A stretch of 29,203 nucleotides of DNA from the NCBI RefSeq assembly GCF_000485595.1, contig NW_014577636.1:213268-242470 (forward strand), read 5' to 3'. The translations under genes and the position numbers were made by a program. This DNA comes from Priapulus caudatus. Taxonomy: Eukaryota; Priapulida; Priapulimorpha; Priapulimorphida; Priapulidae. The notes below the pieces were generated by a model. It did not search any database. It had not been told where the DNA came from and was given only the letters and a program-made list of their open reading frames with translations. Positions 1-29,203 of the stretch are shown piece after piece (the stretch's first letter is position 1; the number at the start of each line of letters is the position of its first letter).

Positions 1-48
<48 letters not shown>

Positions 49-72
49 ACGCACGCACGCACGCACGCACAC
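1..72. repeat. CA/CGCA microsatellite at left edge
   Basis: (AC)n over 1-46 followed by ACGC tetranucleotides to about 72. It is cut by the window edge. From 73 to 600 the sequence is AT-rich and holds nothing I recognise. Confidence 0.95.
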
Positions 73-602
73 GCACAAAAAAGCAATTCCTTGCAACGAT
101 CGTTTCTGCGCGTTTTAATCATATTTATCATATTTTCATTCGCTACGCGTTTGTTGTTACGGTCTTTAATATTTGCACTTGTGAAAATATTCAAATTCGA
201 TTTTAAGCACAAGTAATTTTCCACGAGAACCTCGTGAAGCGTTTTCATCTGCGTAAACCTTAATGAGTTCTTGGTAAGGTAAACTATTTATGTGTGCTAA
301 TATCGATAGACTTTGCAGCTAATCGTGTCGTTTAATCATACATATATATGCGTTGACTTGGTTTCTGTGTGGCGTATGAGCTATAACAACTGTTCGGGTA
401 CGTGTCACGTGGCCCCGGCATTGTTCCCATGCCGCTGTCGTTATAGAGAGAGAGCTTTTTTACGACCATATTAATTTAATTTCCCAGCGCAATCTTGTTT
501 TATTACGCAGAGATTTATAGCGCGTTGATCTTACTGAATGTTCATTAGCAGTCTATTCCTGATTGATGAGTGAATCTTTGTAAGATGAATTCATGTTAAC
601 TC

Positions 603-3600
603 GATCCCTCCCCCTTTCAGTAGCCATGTTTAATTCCCCCCAGTATCCATGTTTAATTCTCCTCTAGTAACCGTGTTTAATTCTCTTCTAGTAACCGTGT
701 TTAATTCTCCCCTAGTAACTATGTTTAACTCTGCCAGTAACTATGTTTAATTCTCCTTCAGTAACTATGTTTAATTCCCCCCAGTGACTATGTTTAATTC
801 TCTCGCACGCCATGTTGTAATTTCCTCTAGTACCCGTGTTTAATGCTTCGCTGTATGTAACCGTGTTTTAATCTCCTCTAGTAACCGTGTTTGTATTCTC
901 ACCGCTCTCGTATCTATGTTTAATCTCTCGTATCCCAGTAATAATGGTTTTTTATTCCCCGCCAGTAACGCGTGTTTAACTGCTCCAGTAACTATGATGT
1001 TTCAATTCTCCTCCAGTAACTATGTTTAATTCCCCCCCAGTGACTATGTTTAATTCTCTCTAGTACCGTGTTTTAATTCTTCCCTAGTAACTATATGTTT
1101 AACTCTCCCAGTAACTATGTTTAATTCCCCGTAACATATGTTTAATATCGCGGCCAGTAACTATGTTTAACTTATCCCATTACCCGTGTTTAAATCTCGC
1201 AGTACCGCGTGTTTAAACCTTTCGCCTCAGCTAGTAATAGGTTTAAAACTCTCCTGTAACTATGTTTTAATTCTTTCTCACAGTAACTATGTTTAATTCT
1301 CCTCGAGTATCATGTGTAATTTCTCAGTAACCATGTTTAATTCTCCTCCAGTAGCCATGTTTAATTCTCGCTCCAGAAGCGTGTTTTAACTCTCGGCGGA
1401 CGCCAGTACATTATGTTTTAAATTCTCCTCATGTAGCCATGTTAAGTTTTCTCCAGTAGCCATGGTTTAATGTCTCCTCCAGTCGCATGGTTAATTCTCG
1501 CTCGCAGTAAACGGCGTTTTGAATTTAATGCTCGCTCCAGTACCTGTTTAATTTCCTCTGCCACAATACCGTGTTTAAGCTAGGTCTCCCCAGTAGCCTG
1601 CTTTAATTCTCCTCCAGTCAGCATTGTTTTAATTCTCGCTCCAGTACCGTGCTTAGAACTCTCCAGTAACCATGTTTAGATTTTCTCCTCAGTAAAGCCA
1701 TGTTTAATTCTCCTCCAGTAGCCATGTTTAATTTCCTCCAGTACGTGTTTAATTCTCACTCCAGTAACGTGTTAATTCGCCCGCAGTGAACGTGTTTAAT
1801 TTCTCCTCAGTCCTCATGTTTAATTTCTCAGTAGTCCATGTTAAAGCTCGCCAGTAACGCGTGTTTAATCTTCCTCCAGTACGCTGTTAATTTTCTGGCT
1901 CTAGTACGTGTTAATTCTTCTCTAGTATATACGTGTTTAATTCTCCCTAGTACCGTGTTTAATTTGCGCCTAGTAAGTATGTTTAACTGCTCCATAACTA
2001 TGTTTAACTCTCCAGTAACCGTGTTACTCTCCCAGTAACAGTGTTTAACTTCGCAGTCTAAGTAAGCTATGTTTAACTCTCCAGTAACTATGTTTAACTC
2101 TCCAGTAACCGTGTTTAACTCTCGCAGTGAACCGTGTTTTAACTTTCGCCTGAGTAATATGTTTACTCGTCCCAGTTAAGCTTGTGTTACACTCTCCCAG
2201 TAACCGTGTATTGTAACTTTCGGCCTAAGTACTATGCGTTTTAACTGCTGCCGAGTGAAGCCGTGTGTTAATTCTCACGCTAGTAAGCCGTCGTAGTAAC
2301 TTTCGCCAACTGTATAACGATGTTTGAACGTCCCAGTAACTATGTTTACTCTCACCCAGTAACCGGCGGGTTTGAATTCGCCAGTACGTGTTTAACGCTT
2401 CGCCTATACTATGTTTAACCTCTCCCAGTAACTATGTTTAACTCTCCCAGTAACTATGTTTTAACTCTGGGCAGTAAGCCGTGTTAATTCTCGCCGAGTA
2501 ACCGTGTTTACTTTCGCGAAAAACTAGTAAACATGAGTTAATTCTCCCCTAGTGACACTATGTTTAACTATCGCAGGTAAACTATGTTAACTCTCGCCAG
2601 TAACCGTGTTTAACGTCTGCCGCAGTGAGACGTGTTTAACTTTCGGCCTAGAACTATGTTTTAACCTCCCAGATAACTAGTCGTTTAATCTCCCAGTAAG
2701 CGCGTTTTAATTCTCCAGTAACTATAGTTTAATCAGCGCCAGTAACGATGGGCTAACTGCCTCCAGTAAACCGGTGTTAACTCGCCGTACCTAATTTAAT
2801 ACCACGAACCAGCTAACTATGGCTTAACTCTCAGTAACCCGTGTTTAACTCTCCCAGCAACTATAATTTAATCACCAGCTAACTATGACTTTAACTCTCC
2901 AGTAAGCCCTGTTTACCTGCTCCCAGTAACTATGCTTTATTCGAGGACGTAACTAATGTTTAATCCCCACAGTAACCATGTTAACTGCCCCAGTAACTGT
3001 TTAACTTCCCCAGTAACCATGCTTAAATCCACCCGAGTTAATCTATGCTAATCTACAGGCCAAGTAACTATGCTTAATCCACAGTAACCATGCTTCAGTG
3101 CCCCCCCAGTACAGATGTTTAATCCCACCGTAACCAATGTTTAACTGTCCCGGGTAACTTGTGCTAACTTGCCACAGAACCATGACTTAATCACTCAGTA
3201 ACATGGGCTTAATCGCAGTGCAGTATACCATGCTTAATTCACCCACTAACCATGCTTAATCTACCTAGTAGCGGTATACTTAATCCACCAGCATCGCGGT
3301 GTGCTTATCTCGCTCAGTAAGCATGCTTATCGAGGACCTAGTAACCCATGCTTAATCACCCAGTACCATGCTTAATGCACGCAGGACATGCTTAAATGCC
3401 AGTAACCATGGCTTAATAACGGGCTAGTATCTATGCACTAATCCACCCATATCCGTGCTTATACCTCAGACCATGCCTATCGTAACATGCTTAATCCACC
3501 CAGTAAGCCTATGCCTTAATCCACCCGACCAGTAACAGCGCGCATACATGCTTGAATGCCCAGTACCATGCCGGGTCGATTTTAAATCCACCCAGTATGC

Positions 3601-3775
3601 TATGCACTTATCACCAGTATCCGTGCCTTCACCCTCAGTAACATGCTTAATCCATCGAGTAACCATGCTTCATCCACCCAATATCCGTGCTTATCAACCT
3701 CAGTAACCATGCGTAATTCCACAGTAATCATGTTTTAATTAGAAACCATGTTGAATTCCTCCAGTGAGCTAACAT
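603..3775. repeat. Degenerate ~22-bp satellite array, ~3.2 kb
   Basis: Well over 100 head-to-tail units of about 22 bp built on CCAGTAACTATGTTTAATTC. The left part favours TGTTTAATTCTCC, the middle TGTTTAACTCTCC, and the right part (from about 2900) CATGCTTAATCCACC. Units vary by many 1-2 base insertions and losses. It ends in a short TATC repeat near 3780-3803. Not a CRISPR array: there are no spacers between units. Confidence 0.95.
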
Positions 3776-3805
3776 TGAGCCTTATCTATCTATTTATCTA
3801 TCTAG

Positions 3806-5960
3806 AGCTAATGTTTTGACGTATTCAGCAGCCATGGTCAGCGTGTAGATTTTGCCTGGTCATGCTAATTGTCGAGAGTAGATCGAGAGTGGATTTATTA
3901 GCGTGTGTGCGGCCAGAGCGAGCTATGCATTTTAGGCGAGGTCATAACGCGGGCAAGCATCCAGCGCGTATATGGCAGTTAGCTTCTCGTTCCCAAATCT
4001 CCACGTCTCGCGTACAAAGCAATAGAATTTCCCATCGCATATATTATATAGCATGTATATATACGCAACGTCGACCAGGGGCAATTGTAGGCAGATTCCT
4101 TTCGGCTGTGAAGACGCGGTTATATTGGCGCTCGGGCGGTTTACGCGTGCTATCCGTTTAACGTTGCGACTCTATCCGATGTATTTTTAAAAGCTTTTCA
4201 ATCGCGGATGGCAAGTCGTAGCAAAATTTTGTCGAAATCGTCGTTTAATGGCGTCGTCGCCACGAGCGAAGTCTTTGTGAAGGTCGAAACGAACGCGAGC
4301 CCGGAAAAAAATTCAGCGCGTGACGTAAGCGGGCGGAACACGTCAGCGTGACATTACCATTCGTTCACGACAGGAAATTAGCGCGGGAAATAAGAACGTA
4401 ATTTTAACCGGGAAAGTCTTTCGGTGAAATAACGCCCCCCCCCCGACAAAAAATCTATATATTATATCTTAGCCATTACTCACTTCCTTCGTTAACTATA
4501 AATAGTAAGGAATGGCTTTCGCGCTAGTGGTTGTCGAATGATCGTGACAACTGTTTCAACTTCGTACTTGCCACGTGCGTGCATGTACGCAGCAATGTAC
4601 GGCCCTGTAAGTCATGGCTAATGTATACCGTTTAGCATCTATAAATATGGTATAACGCTAACTACGAAAGATCGCCCGATGCGCATAAATTTGCGTGAGA
4701 CGTGACGGGAGGGTGATGTTGGGGGGCGGGAGTGGGGGCGTGGGCAGGGGGCGATACCGGGCAGGCGGCGTGCAGCAGGGCGGGTCGACACGCCCCCGAG
4801 AGACGAGCTGCCGGCTGACTATCATCGTTTCAGGCTGCTAGAGCCTACAATCCCATGTTCACGCGATATCGACTCGTCAATGCCAAATGTCAAGCGCAAG
4901 TTCACGGCTCTCCAGGTATAGCCATAGCTTAACGCCCCCGGTAGCTTGCTAAGGTAAGCGGGGATAGACGCGTCGTGACGAGGCTTTGTACACACAGTTT
5001 GCAGGCCGCCGCAACATAACCCGTCTACACTAGATCGACTCAATGCCCGACATACGGCCGCGCGCGGAAGAGCATACCGTTGGTCAGCGAATTGGTACGC
5101 TGCATGTCCACCACGATGCTACTGTGTGTACATGATGAGGGCAGCAGCGACGTCGTCGGGCTACGCCGGTTTCCTTCTGCTTGCCGTCGTCGTCTCTTGT
5201 TGTTCGTGTTCGTGTCGCATTTTCTTCCTGTGTCTGGACATGACTGCTGCTATAAGCATCTGCATTCGATGTTGACACGCGCGCGTGTGCGCGTCGTCGG
5301 CTGCAGTGCGGCCGCTAGGGCGGAAGGTGCTGCCCGCGCCAGGGCGAATCCAATCGATTCTGAGCCGAGAGCGATCCCAACGAAAAATAAGGCGAGGGGA
5401 GGGTGGCGAGAGGGGGCATCTTCGTCGGGGTCCGAGAAAAGGGGAGGGATGATGTGGTTTAGGGGGTGAATCTCTGTTTTTTGTGGGTCTCTTCTTCTCG
5501 TGCTCACCCCCCCCCCCTCCGCGGCGTGGTGTTGTTTGTTGTTGCGCATGCGCCGTGCGTGCGCGGGATCGATTGTGCGCGGTGGCGCGGTATTAACTCA
5601 GCTGTTTGTGGTTACAGTTTGTACGCCCGTCTCTTCACAGAGCGGGCGCTCTCTGTGTCTGGCATGCAGCCAATTCCCACGGATGTGTGCAGCCGCCGCA
5701 TGTTACATTAAGAGGGAACGGGCGGGGTGAGGCGGGGGGGGGCATGTCACGGACACACCCACGTGACGGCGGGGCGGGGCGGAAAAACTGCAGAAACTCT
5801 GGCGAGCGATGCGAAAAGTGCTACGTTCAGCCCGATCGAATTTTTGACTTTCCGAGCAGAAAAAAATGATGGCGGGGGGTTATTAGTATCGTGTTCGATT
5901 GTAAGACTTTAGAATGCAATGGTTGAATGAATATGTAGGGCCGAGTCTTATATCGGTAAA
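3806..5960. other. No recognised gene; GC-rich stretch about 4680-5900
   Basis: No frame here resembles a known protein. From about 4680 to 5900 the sequence is rich in G+C and CpG, with GC-box-like strings (ggcggggcgg near 5770) and poly-C/poly-G runs (4435-4443, 5506-5517, 5732-5742). This could be a promoter/CpG-rich region for a downstream-starting isoform, but no TATA, initiator or splice donor after an ATG could be defended. A CRE-like TGACGTAA lies at 4321-4328. Confidence 0.3.
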
Positions 5961-5971
5961 GTTTTACAGTG

Positions 5972-5973
<2 letters not shown>

Positions 5974-6024
<51 letters not shown>

Positions 6025-6030
6025 ATATAT
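5974..6030. repeat. TA microsatellite
   Basis: Nearly uninterrupted (TA)n with one TTA break, followed by TGTGTGTA. Confidence 0.97.
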
Positions 6031-6312
6031 GTGTGTGTATATGGATGATCAAGGAGGAATTTTTTGGCCCATCGGTGACATGCCTGAGACATCACACTTG
6101 CTGATGTAATCTCATACATTAATGCCTTCAGAAGCCCAAATAACATAGCAGTTGAGTGAGCCAATTGTGGATACGTTTACCGCAGTGACATGAGGGTGGG
6201 TGAGTGGGATAGGTGAGGGCAAGCGGGAGTCGCTGTCTTTGAGAAAAACATGTACGGTCATCTCTATCTAGAATTGATATTTGCTGAGACGTGCAATCAG
6301 TCAGTCCCTCTG

Positions 6313-6318
6313 TACGTG

Positions 6319-6357
<39 letters not shown>

Positions 6358-6789
6358 ATGCGTGCGTGCATGCGTGCGTGTGTGTGTGCGTGCGTCTCTC
6401 TGTCGTACACCATCATCGTAGCAAGTACATTATTGCACCCAGAGCCGGCAGTTTTTGGTGCTTTCCCGCCCAATTTTCTATGAATAGCTAGCTACGTGTG
6501 TATGTTTGTTTGCTTGTATTTATGTACGTATGTATGTATTTATATTTACATCTATATATATATATATATATATGTGTGTGTTTACAATTATGCGTGGCTG
6601 GCGTGTCGTGTATGGCGGACCTTCGCATGCGTTCCGTCCGTGTTTTGTTAGACGTATGCCGCTGTATATATGCTGGGACGTCCTTACACGACCGCTGGCG
6701 CCGCCTCTATTGCGGTTTACATTACCTGTAGCAAACTGGTTGTCTAGATCAGTGTGTGTGTGTGTGTGGTGTGTGTGTGTTGTGTGTGT

Positions 6790-6834
<45 letters not shown>

Positions 6835-7015
6835 TACGGTGTGTGCGGGTGCGTGGCGTGTGGGTGTGTGAGAGTATGTGTGTGGCGCTGTGCGTGCGTG
6901 CGTGCGTGTGTGTGTGCGTGCGTGTGCGCGAGTGTGCATTTGTGCGTGCCGATTTCCGTAAGTGCGTGTGTCTATTTGTAAGTGCGTGCGTGCGTGCGTG
7001 CGTGCGTGAGTGCGC
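6313..7015. repeat. Cluster of CGTG, TA and TG microsatellites
   Basis: (CGTG)n at about 6315-6400, (TA)n at about 6553-6572, (TG)n with GGTG breaks at about 6751-6835, and mixed TGCG/TGTG at about 6880-7010. The open frames over it are Cys-Val or Thr-His dipeptide strings produced by the repeat. The non-repetitive stretch 6573-6750 holds nothing I recognise. Confidence 0.95.
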
Positions 7016-7212
7016 TAACTATGAAATGAAGCCCTCCGCATCATCGCTGGCAGCGTTGTTGCTAGGAAGCAGCAGCTGCATTGTTTCGTCTGCTCTCTCC
7101 GAGTCATCCCGAAACAAAAGAGCATATCACCGGGAGCAGGGGCCGCTGGGTTGGTCTCGTAAAAGATTCGGTGTGTGGTGTGTGCTGAGCGCACGAGGAC
7201 AAAGCGGCAGGG

Positions 7213-7370
7213 ATTATATATATATATATATATAGTTTAACTGTGATGCAGTTTGGGCTTTTCATATCCTCTGGAACATTAGCAGACGAGAGAGAGAGCG
7301 AGAGAAACAGAAACAGAGAGAAAGAAAGGGAGAGAGCGAGCGAGCGCGTGAGCGAGAGAGAGATACGACA
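7213..7370. repeat. TA repeat and GA-rich repeat
   Basis: (TA)n at about 7214-7234, then a purine-rich GAGA/GCGA stretch at about 7288-7365. Confidence 0.93.
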
Positions 7371-8190
7371 GTTGGCTAGGTGCCATTGCCTTGCATGCTC
7401 CGCTGTGGCTGCCTCCCCCCATCATGCTGTGCTGCTGTGAAGGCTGCGGTCGTGGAGGAGGAGGGGAGGAGGGGAAGAGGAGGCGTAGGTACCTCCCTAC
7501 GCCATGCATCTCCCCCTCTCCCACACTCACCCCACCACCACCGCAAGCTGCTTGGCTGTTATTACGTGTTTCCTTGTTGCTGTACGCGCGATCGGCTGTT
7601 AGCTGTAATTGATGCTGGTCTTTCATCGACGTTGTGCATATATGTATTGTCGATAAGTGGTTAATTAGGGGATGAGGAGGGAGGGGGGAGGTCAGGCGGT
7701 TGACAACGTAGAAATTATGCTCAGTCCAGTGTCGCCCTCTATACATTCGGCATGACACCATCGCCGCTTTCTCCCCTGTATGTGTTTTTTCTTCTGTATT
7801 TCTTCTTCTTACGCGTTCTGGCTAAGTGAGCTTTTTTATACGAGACGGCGGGATGGCCCGCACGATCCGTTGATGTACGGTGGCGCCATCTGTAGCCATG
7901 TTAATTAGTCGTTTCCTGGCTCGGTGACTTTCTGCATCTGTGACGTCCTTGATCGAGCGCATGGACTTGTACCTAGTGTCTTGACGGTCTCTCGATTGAT
8001 AATCGAAACATGTTTGTTTTTAGTTTTTCTTAGACAGCTGGAATGAATTAGATTTCACCCCCTGCAAAACTCGGGACCGAGTTTGCATCAACTATTTCCC
8101 TGAGTGACATCTCGGTTGTTGTTGTTGTTGTTGTCTGTAGTTTTTTATTTATTTCCGCCGCGTTTAGTTTTCTGCTAGGCGTGTAGTTAG
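7371..8190. other. No recognised gene
   Basis: Contains short GGA-rich and C-rich patches (7455-7550), a (TTG)n at 8116-8133 and a CTCF-like motif at 7879-7897 (see findings). No splice-bounded coding segment fits unc-13 here. Confidence 0.5.
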
Positions 8191-8279
8191 CGGACTGTGT
8201 GTATGTATGTACTTTCGTGCACGCTGCCGGACTTCTCTATCGTTCATTCTGTGGGTGGCGTCTCTCAGCAGCCGTCCCC

Positions 8280-8575
8280 CCTCTCTCTCTCTCTCTCAGT
8301 TGCTCTCACCTCTCATTCTATCGCTTTATGTTTTACGCTGTATCCTGTGTGGTGGCCGTCAGCCCGCTCACGGGCATGCGTGCTCGTGTGTACGTGCGTG
8401 CGCGTGCGTGTGCGTGCATGCGTGCGTGCGTGCTTGTAGGTGTGGCGTATGGCGTGCGTGCTCGTGTGTGCGTGCGTGTGCGTGCGTGTATGTATGTGCG
8501 TGTGCGTGCGTGCGTGCGCGTACGTGCGCGTGCGTGCGTGCGTGTGTGTGTGTGCGCGCGAGTGTGTGTCAGTAT
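8280..8575. repeat. TC and TGCG/TGTG microsatellites
   Basis: (TC)n at 8281-8297, then TGCG/TGTG dinucleotide and tetranucleotide repeats at about 8380-8570. A poly-C run follows at 8654-8666. Confidence 0.94.
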
Positions 8576-8666
8576 TTTCTCGATGTCGTGAAACCTTTAC
8601 CTTATCGTTGTGTTCTGTTCGCATCACATCTCCCAGCTCATCCCACAGGCTACCCCCCCCCCCCCC

Positions 8667-10227
8667 TGCCCTTAGTTCTGCGTGCTATTATGAAACATTG
8701 GACGAGGTATACACTAGTTCTGGGTAGTTAGGCGCGGTACACAAGCGTTATGTGTGTAAAATATATAGTAGGTAATCTTGTAGCTATGATGTGTTTCGTG
8801 TCGCGTTTTTGGGGGCCACCATTTATGTAGAATCATATTTGAATCGTGATTTTTTTGCCGTGGTGTTATCTCTTTCTCTAGTTTTATCTACTAACGTTAA
8901 AATCTAATCGTCGTCGTTTCTTTTGACATTACTGCGTTTTCTGAAACGTATTGAAGTGCATGCGGTTTTCTCCATATGTTTCAGAGTAGGAGAAGGAGAA
9001 TTGCTAAAAATGTTCATCTGGTAACAATTATTCGTTCTGCCGGTCAGTCGATGTCCGCGTGATTCGCTTAATAGTGTGTATCGTCGTCGTTCTAGCGCCA
9101 TCGTCGTATATAGCCGTGAATGTAGTCACGTTCCGTGCCGTAGCCGTTATACTAACGCGGAACACTGTGTTTCTATTTGTATTTTCGCTGCTCCTTCACG
9201 GAAAATTAACTCCGGTGGTGGTACTGCGTGTTAATTATGGTGTCGGTCTGCTATTGCGCCTGCGGTTCGGCAGGTCTTGAAGGTTAGTAATGTTGTCTAT
9301 AAGCTGTGTATGTATGTAGTCGTTTGTGAAGCTCGTAGGTCTAAAAACAAAATCCGCGTGAGATGGACCCGGGCAAGCAGCGCCCCCTGGAGTGAAGTAC
9401 GGCATTTATTGGCGTGCCATAGGCCGTTGAACTTTTGCTTTTGTCAATGTTATCAGCTAACCGTTCCGATTATTAACCAAAAAAATTGGCAGACGACCAA
9501 AACAGTTCGTGCTTGGCTTCCGACACCCGCAGTATGACACTAGTAGTGGCGTTGACATTAATTTGTCACACGAAGTCTGCAGTGTGACACTAACAGTGTC
9601 GTTGACATTTGTCAGACGTCATATGCAGTATGACCCGGACATTGACATTACCGCATATAGAATATTCTGAATCAACGGTGTCAGACTATGGGTGGGAAAC
9701 GCAAAAACATTTTTAGGTTCTGTCTGCTTCTGTTTATTGCTTGTAGTCCGTCATCTCACAAAGCAATCGTATCCTCTGCATTTTGTGTAAACCTTATTAG
9801 TGTTACATGTCAGAGATTTGGTTAGGGGGAATATTATATAATATACCATGTCATGATTTTGTTCGTGTCGTTTGTAGTACTGTACATCAATGGACATGCT
9901 ATTCTACTACCCTAACTAATGTACAATTTTTAGTTTAGCGATTGTTTATTGCAGTATCTGTAAAATAACTTCCCATTACAACGGCGACACTAAGAGAAGA
10001 GATAAATATGAAAATGTTGACCATCCTTGTAAAAGATCCAGAGTCACTCCTGTTGATCCATTTTCATGTGATTCGATTTTATAAAATTCCATCAATTTCA
10101 AACATTTGCGATATGCGTGATAGTTTTACAGGGCGTTCGGGTCTTTCGCTCGTGTTTGCTTTATATGACTACGTGGCATGCATCGACACTGCATAGGTTT
10201 TATCACGATCTTTCCCGTGCTTTGCAG
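8667..10227. other. No recognised gene; intron or 5' region before E1
   Basis: AT-rich unique sequence without a recognisable exon. It holds a CTCF-like motif (9378-9393), a short ~50-bp tandem duplication (9528-9655), and the pyrimidine-rich acceptor of E1. The upstream Munc13 segment expected before E1 was not found, so the preceding exon is far away, highly variable, or absent in an isoform beginning near here. Confidence 0.5.
9528..9655. repeat. ~50-bp tandem repeat, about 2.5 copies
   Basis: Units start gcagtatgacactagtag (9528), gcagtgtgacactaacag (about 9579) and gcagtatgacccggacat (about 9625), each running into GTTGACATT or ATTGACATT. Confidence 0.8.
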
Positions 10228-28402
<18,175 letters not shown>

Positions 28403-29158
28403 GTAAGTACAGATCCCACGCGCGTCGCATCGACACATACAACTACTCGCTACGATAGTTACGATATTATAGTCTGATAATTTAATTGACTGACCATTGA
28501 TGGGGTCCGTAGTCGTTGGAAGCGCCAAAAATAGTCGAAGAGTGTAGAGTGTGAAGGGTTTTGTGATGCGTTAAGTACACTCGTGTGCAAAGGTTATGAC
28601 GTCCTGGACTCGTGATGTCATAGCTACTGCACTGATGTTTCTGGATACGGTCCCCTGTTGTACCTCGTTAATATATTATATGTAATAAATTATAACTAAA
28701 TATATATATATATATATACTTATATATAATTATATACTAATTATATACTGATATATAATATACTTATATAAATTATTGTACTATTAACCATGTACGGGGT
28801 AGTTAATTCGTAACCTGTGAATATGTCCGATGTAAGACAAGCGCTTGCATCAGTGAGCTAGGTTTCTTCTGGTAGCGGGTTCTCTACTAACATCTCTACT
28901 CTTCCCATGTTATAAAACCTCTTAATGCACGACTGTGATTAATGGTTTCATGTAAGGCGTCAATCTCTGCTACTAACCAGTGGTTTTTCTTACACCGCTT
29001 AGAAGTTCGCGTAATGGTGATGGCTAATCTGTTATGTTGGTTTTTCATGACTGTCATCTTCCATCTTTACGCCGCCTCTGCTTTTTCCTCCGATGTGGTG
29101 TACTCATTTTCCGCACTTTAACTCTTCTCTTCTCGTCTATTTTTTTATTTTTCCTCCC

Positions 29159-29200
<42 letters not shown>

Positions 29201-29203
29201 GTC
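28403..29203 (+). other. Intron after E23, to the window edge
   Basis: AT-rich, with (TA)n at about 28700-28718, tatata-rich sequence to 28770, and (TC)n from about 29160 to the edge. No exon resembling the next MUN segment was seen. Confidence 0.6.

Noticed and set aside
1838-2038. 66-codon frame and similar ones within the satellite
   Set aside because: Repeat translation only.
603-3775. CRISPR-like regular array
   Set aside because: Units are contiguous with no unique spacers, and the locus is eukaryotic.
5080-5730. Open frames of 76-129 codons on both strands
   Set aside because: GC-rich, overlapping in several frames, no domain or splice evidence.
6498-7235. Cys-Val-rich open frames (also 8199-8591, 23698-24391)
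   Set aside because: TG/TGCG repeats read in frame; not cysteine-rich peptides.
9059-9537. Open frames of 73 and 86 codons before E1
   Set aside because: No similarity to the Munc13 N-terminal region or any family I know.

Overview
This is a piece of an animal nuclear genome. It carries the middle part of one large intron-rich gene on the + strand, an unc-13/Munc13 orthologue (presynaptic vesicle-priming factor), surrounded by very repeat-rich non-coding DNA. The predicted protein has a C1 (diacylglycerol-type) zinc domain, a C2B domain and then the MUN domain, in the usual Munc13 order. Residue choices from memory (e.g. [19 protein letters not shown] in C2B) look closer to protostome Unc-13 than to vertebrate UNC13A/B/C. 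Together with the mass of simple repeats, this suggests a (probably marine) protostome invertebrate. I cannot name the species.

Layout. Positions 1-10227 contain no exon I can recognise: a CA microsatellite at the left edge, a ~3.2 kb array of a ~22-bp satellite (about 603-3770), a GC-rich stretch (about 4680-5900), and a series of TA, TG, TGCG, GA and TTG simple repeats. They could be a long intron or the 5' region of a shorter isoform. From 10228 to 28402 I place 24 exons (E1-E23, with E4 in two versions). Exon E1 is the short segment just before C1, E2 the C1 domain, E3 and E4a/E4b the C1-C2B linker, E5-E8 C2B, and E9-E23 the MUN region. The gene runs off the right edge in phase 0 after E23; the end of MUN and the C-terminal C2C are outside the window. 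Except at E9, all exons join in frame with GT...AG introns.

Main discoveries. (1) E4a (13765-13871) and E4b (14345-14451) are equal-length (107 nt, 35 full codons), same-phase, diverged tandem copies of the C1-C2B linker exon. Including both, or skipping both, gives an early stop, so the reading frame enforces a mutually exclusive choice. (2) The intron between them holds a large imperfect inverted repeat that could fold E4a's donor towards E4b's acceptor. (3) The 3' end of E8 together with its splice donor has been amplified into a ~32-bp minisatellite of almost nine units. (4) E9 is recognisable only across several frames, which means local sequence error or decay. (5) Two transposon relics lie in introns: a 2.06-kb PIF/Harbinger element with 45-bp terminal inverted repeats and a truncated transposase gene, and a 273-bp fully palindromic MITE-like element.

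No tRNA, rRNA, CRISPR or second host gene was recognised. Many open frames of 60-220 codons are translations of microsatellites (CVCVCV, RERERE, SLSLSL, THTHTH types) and are left out.
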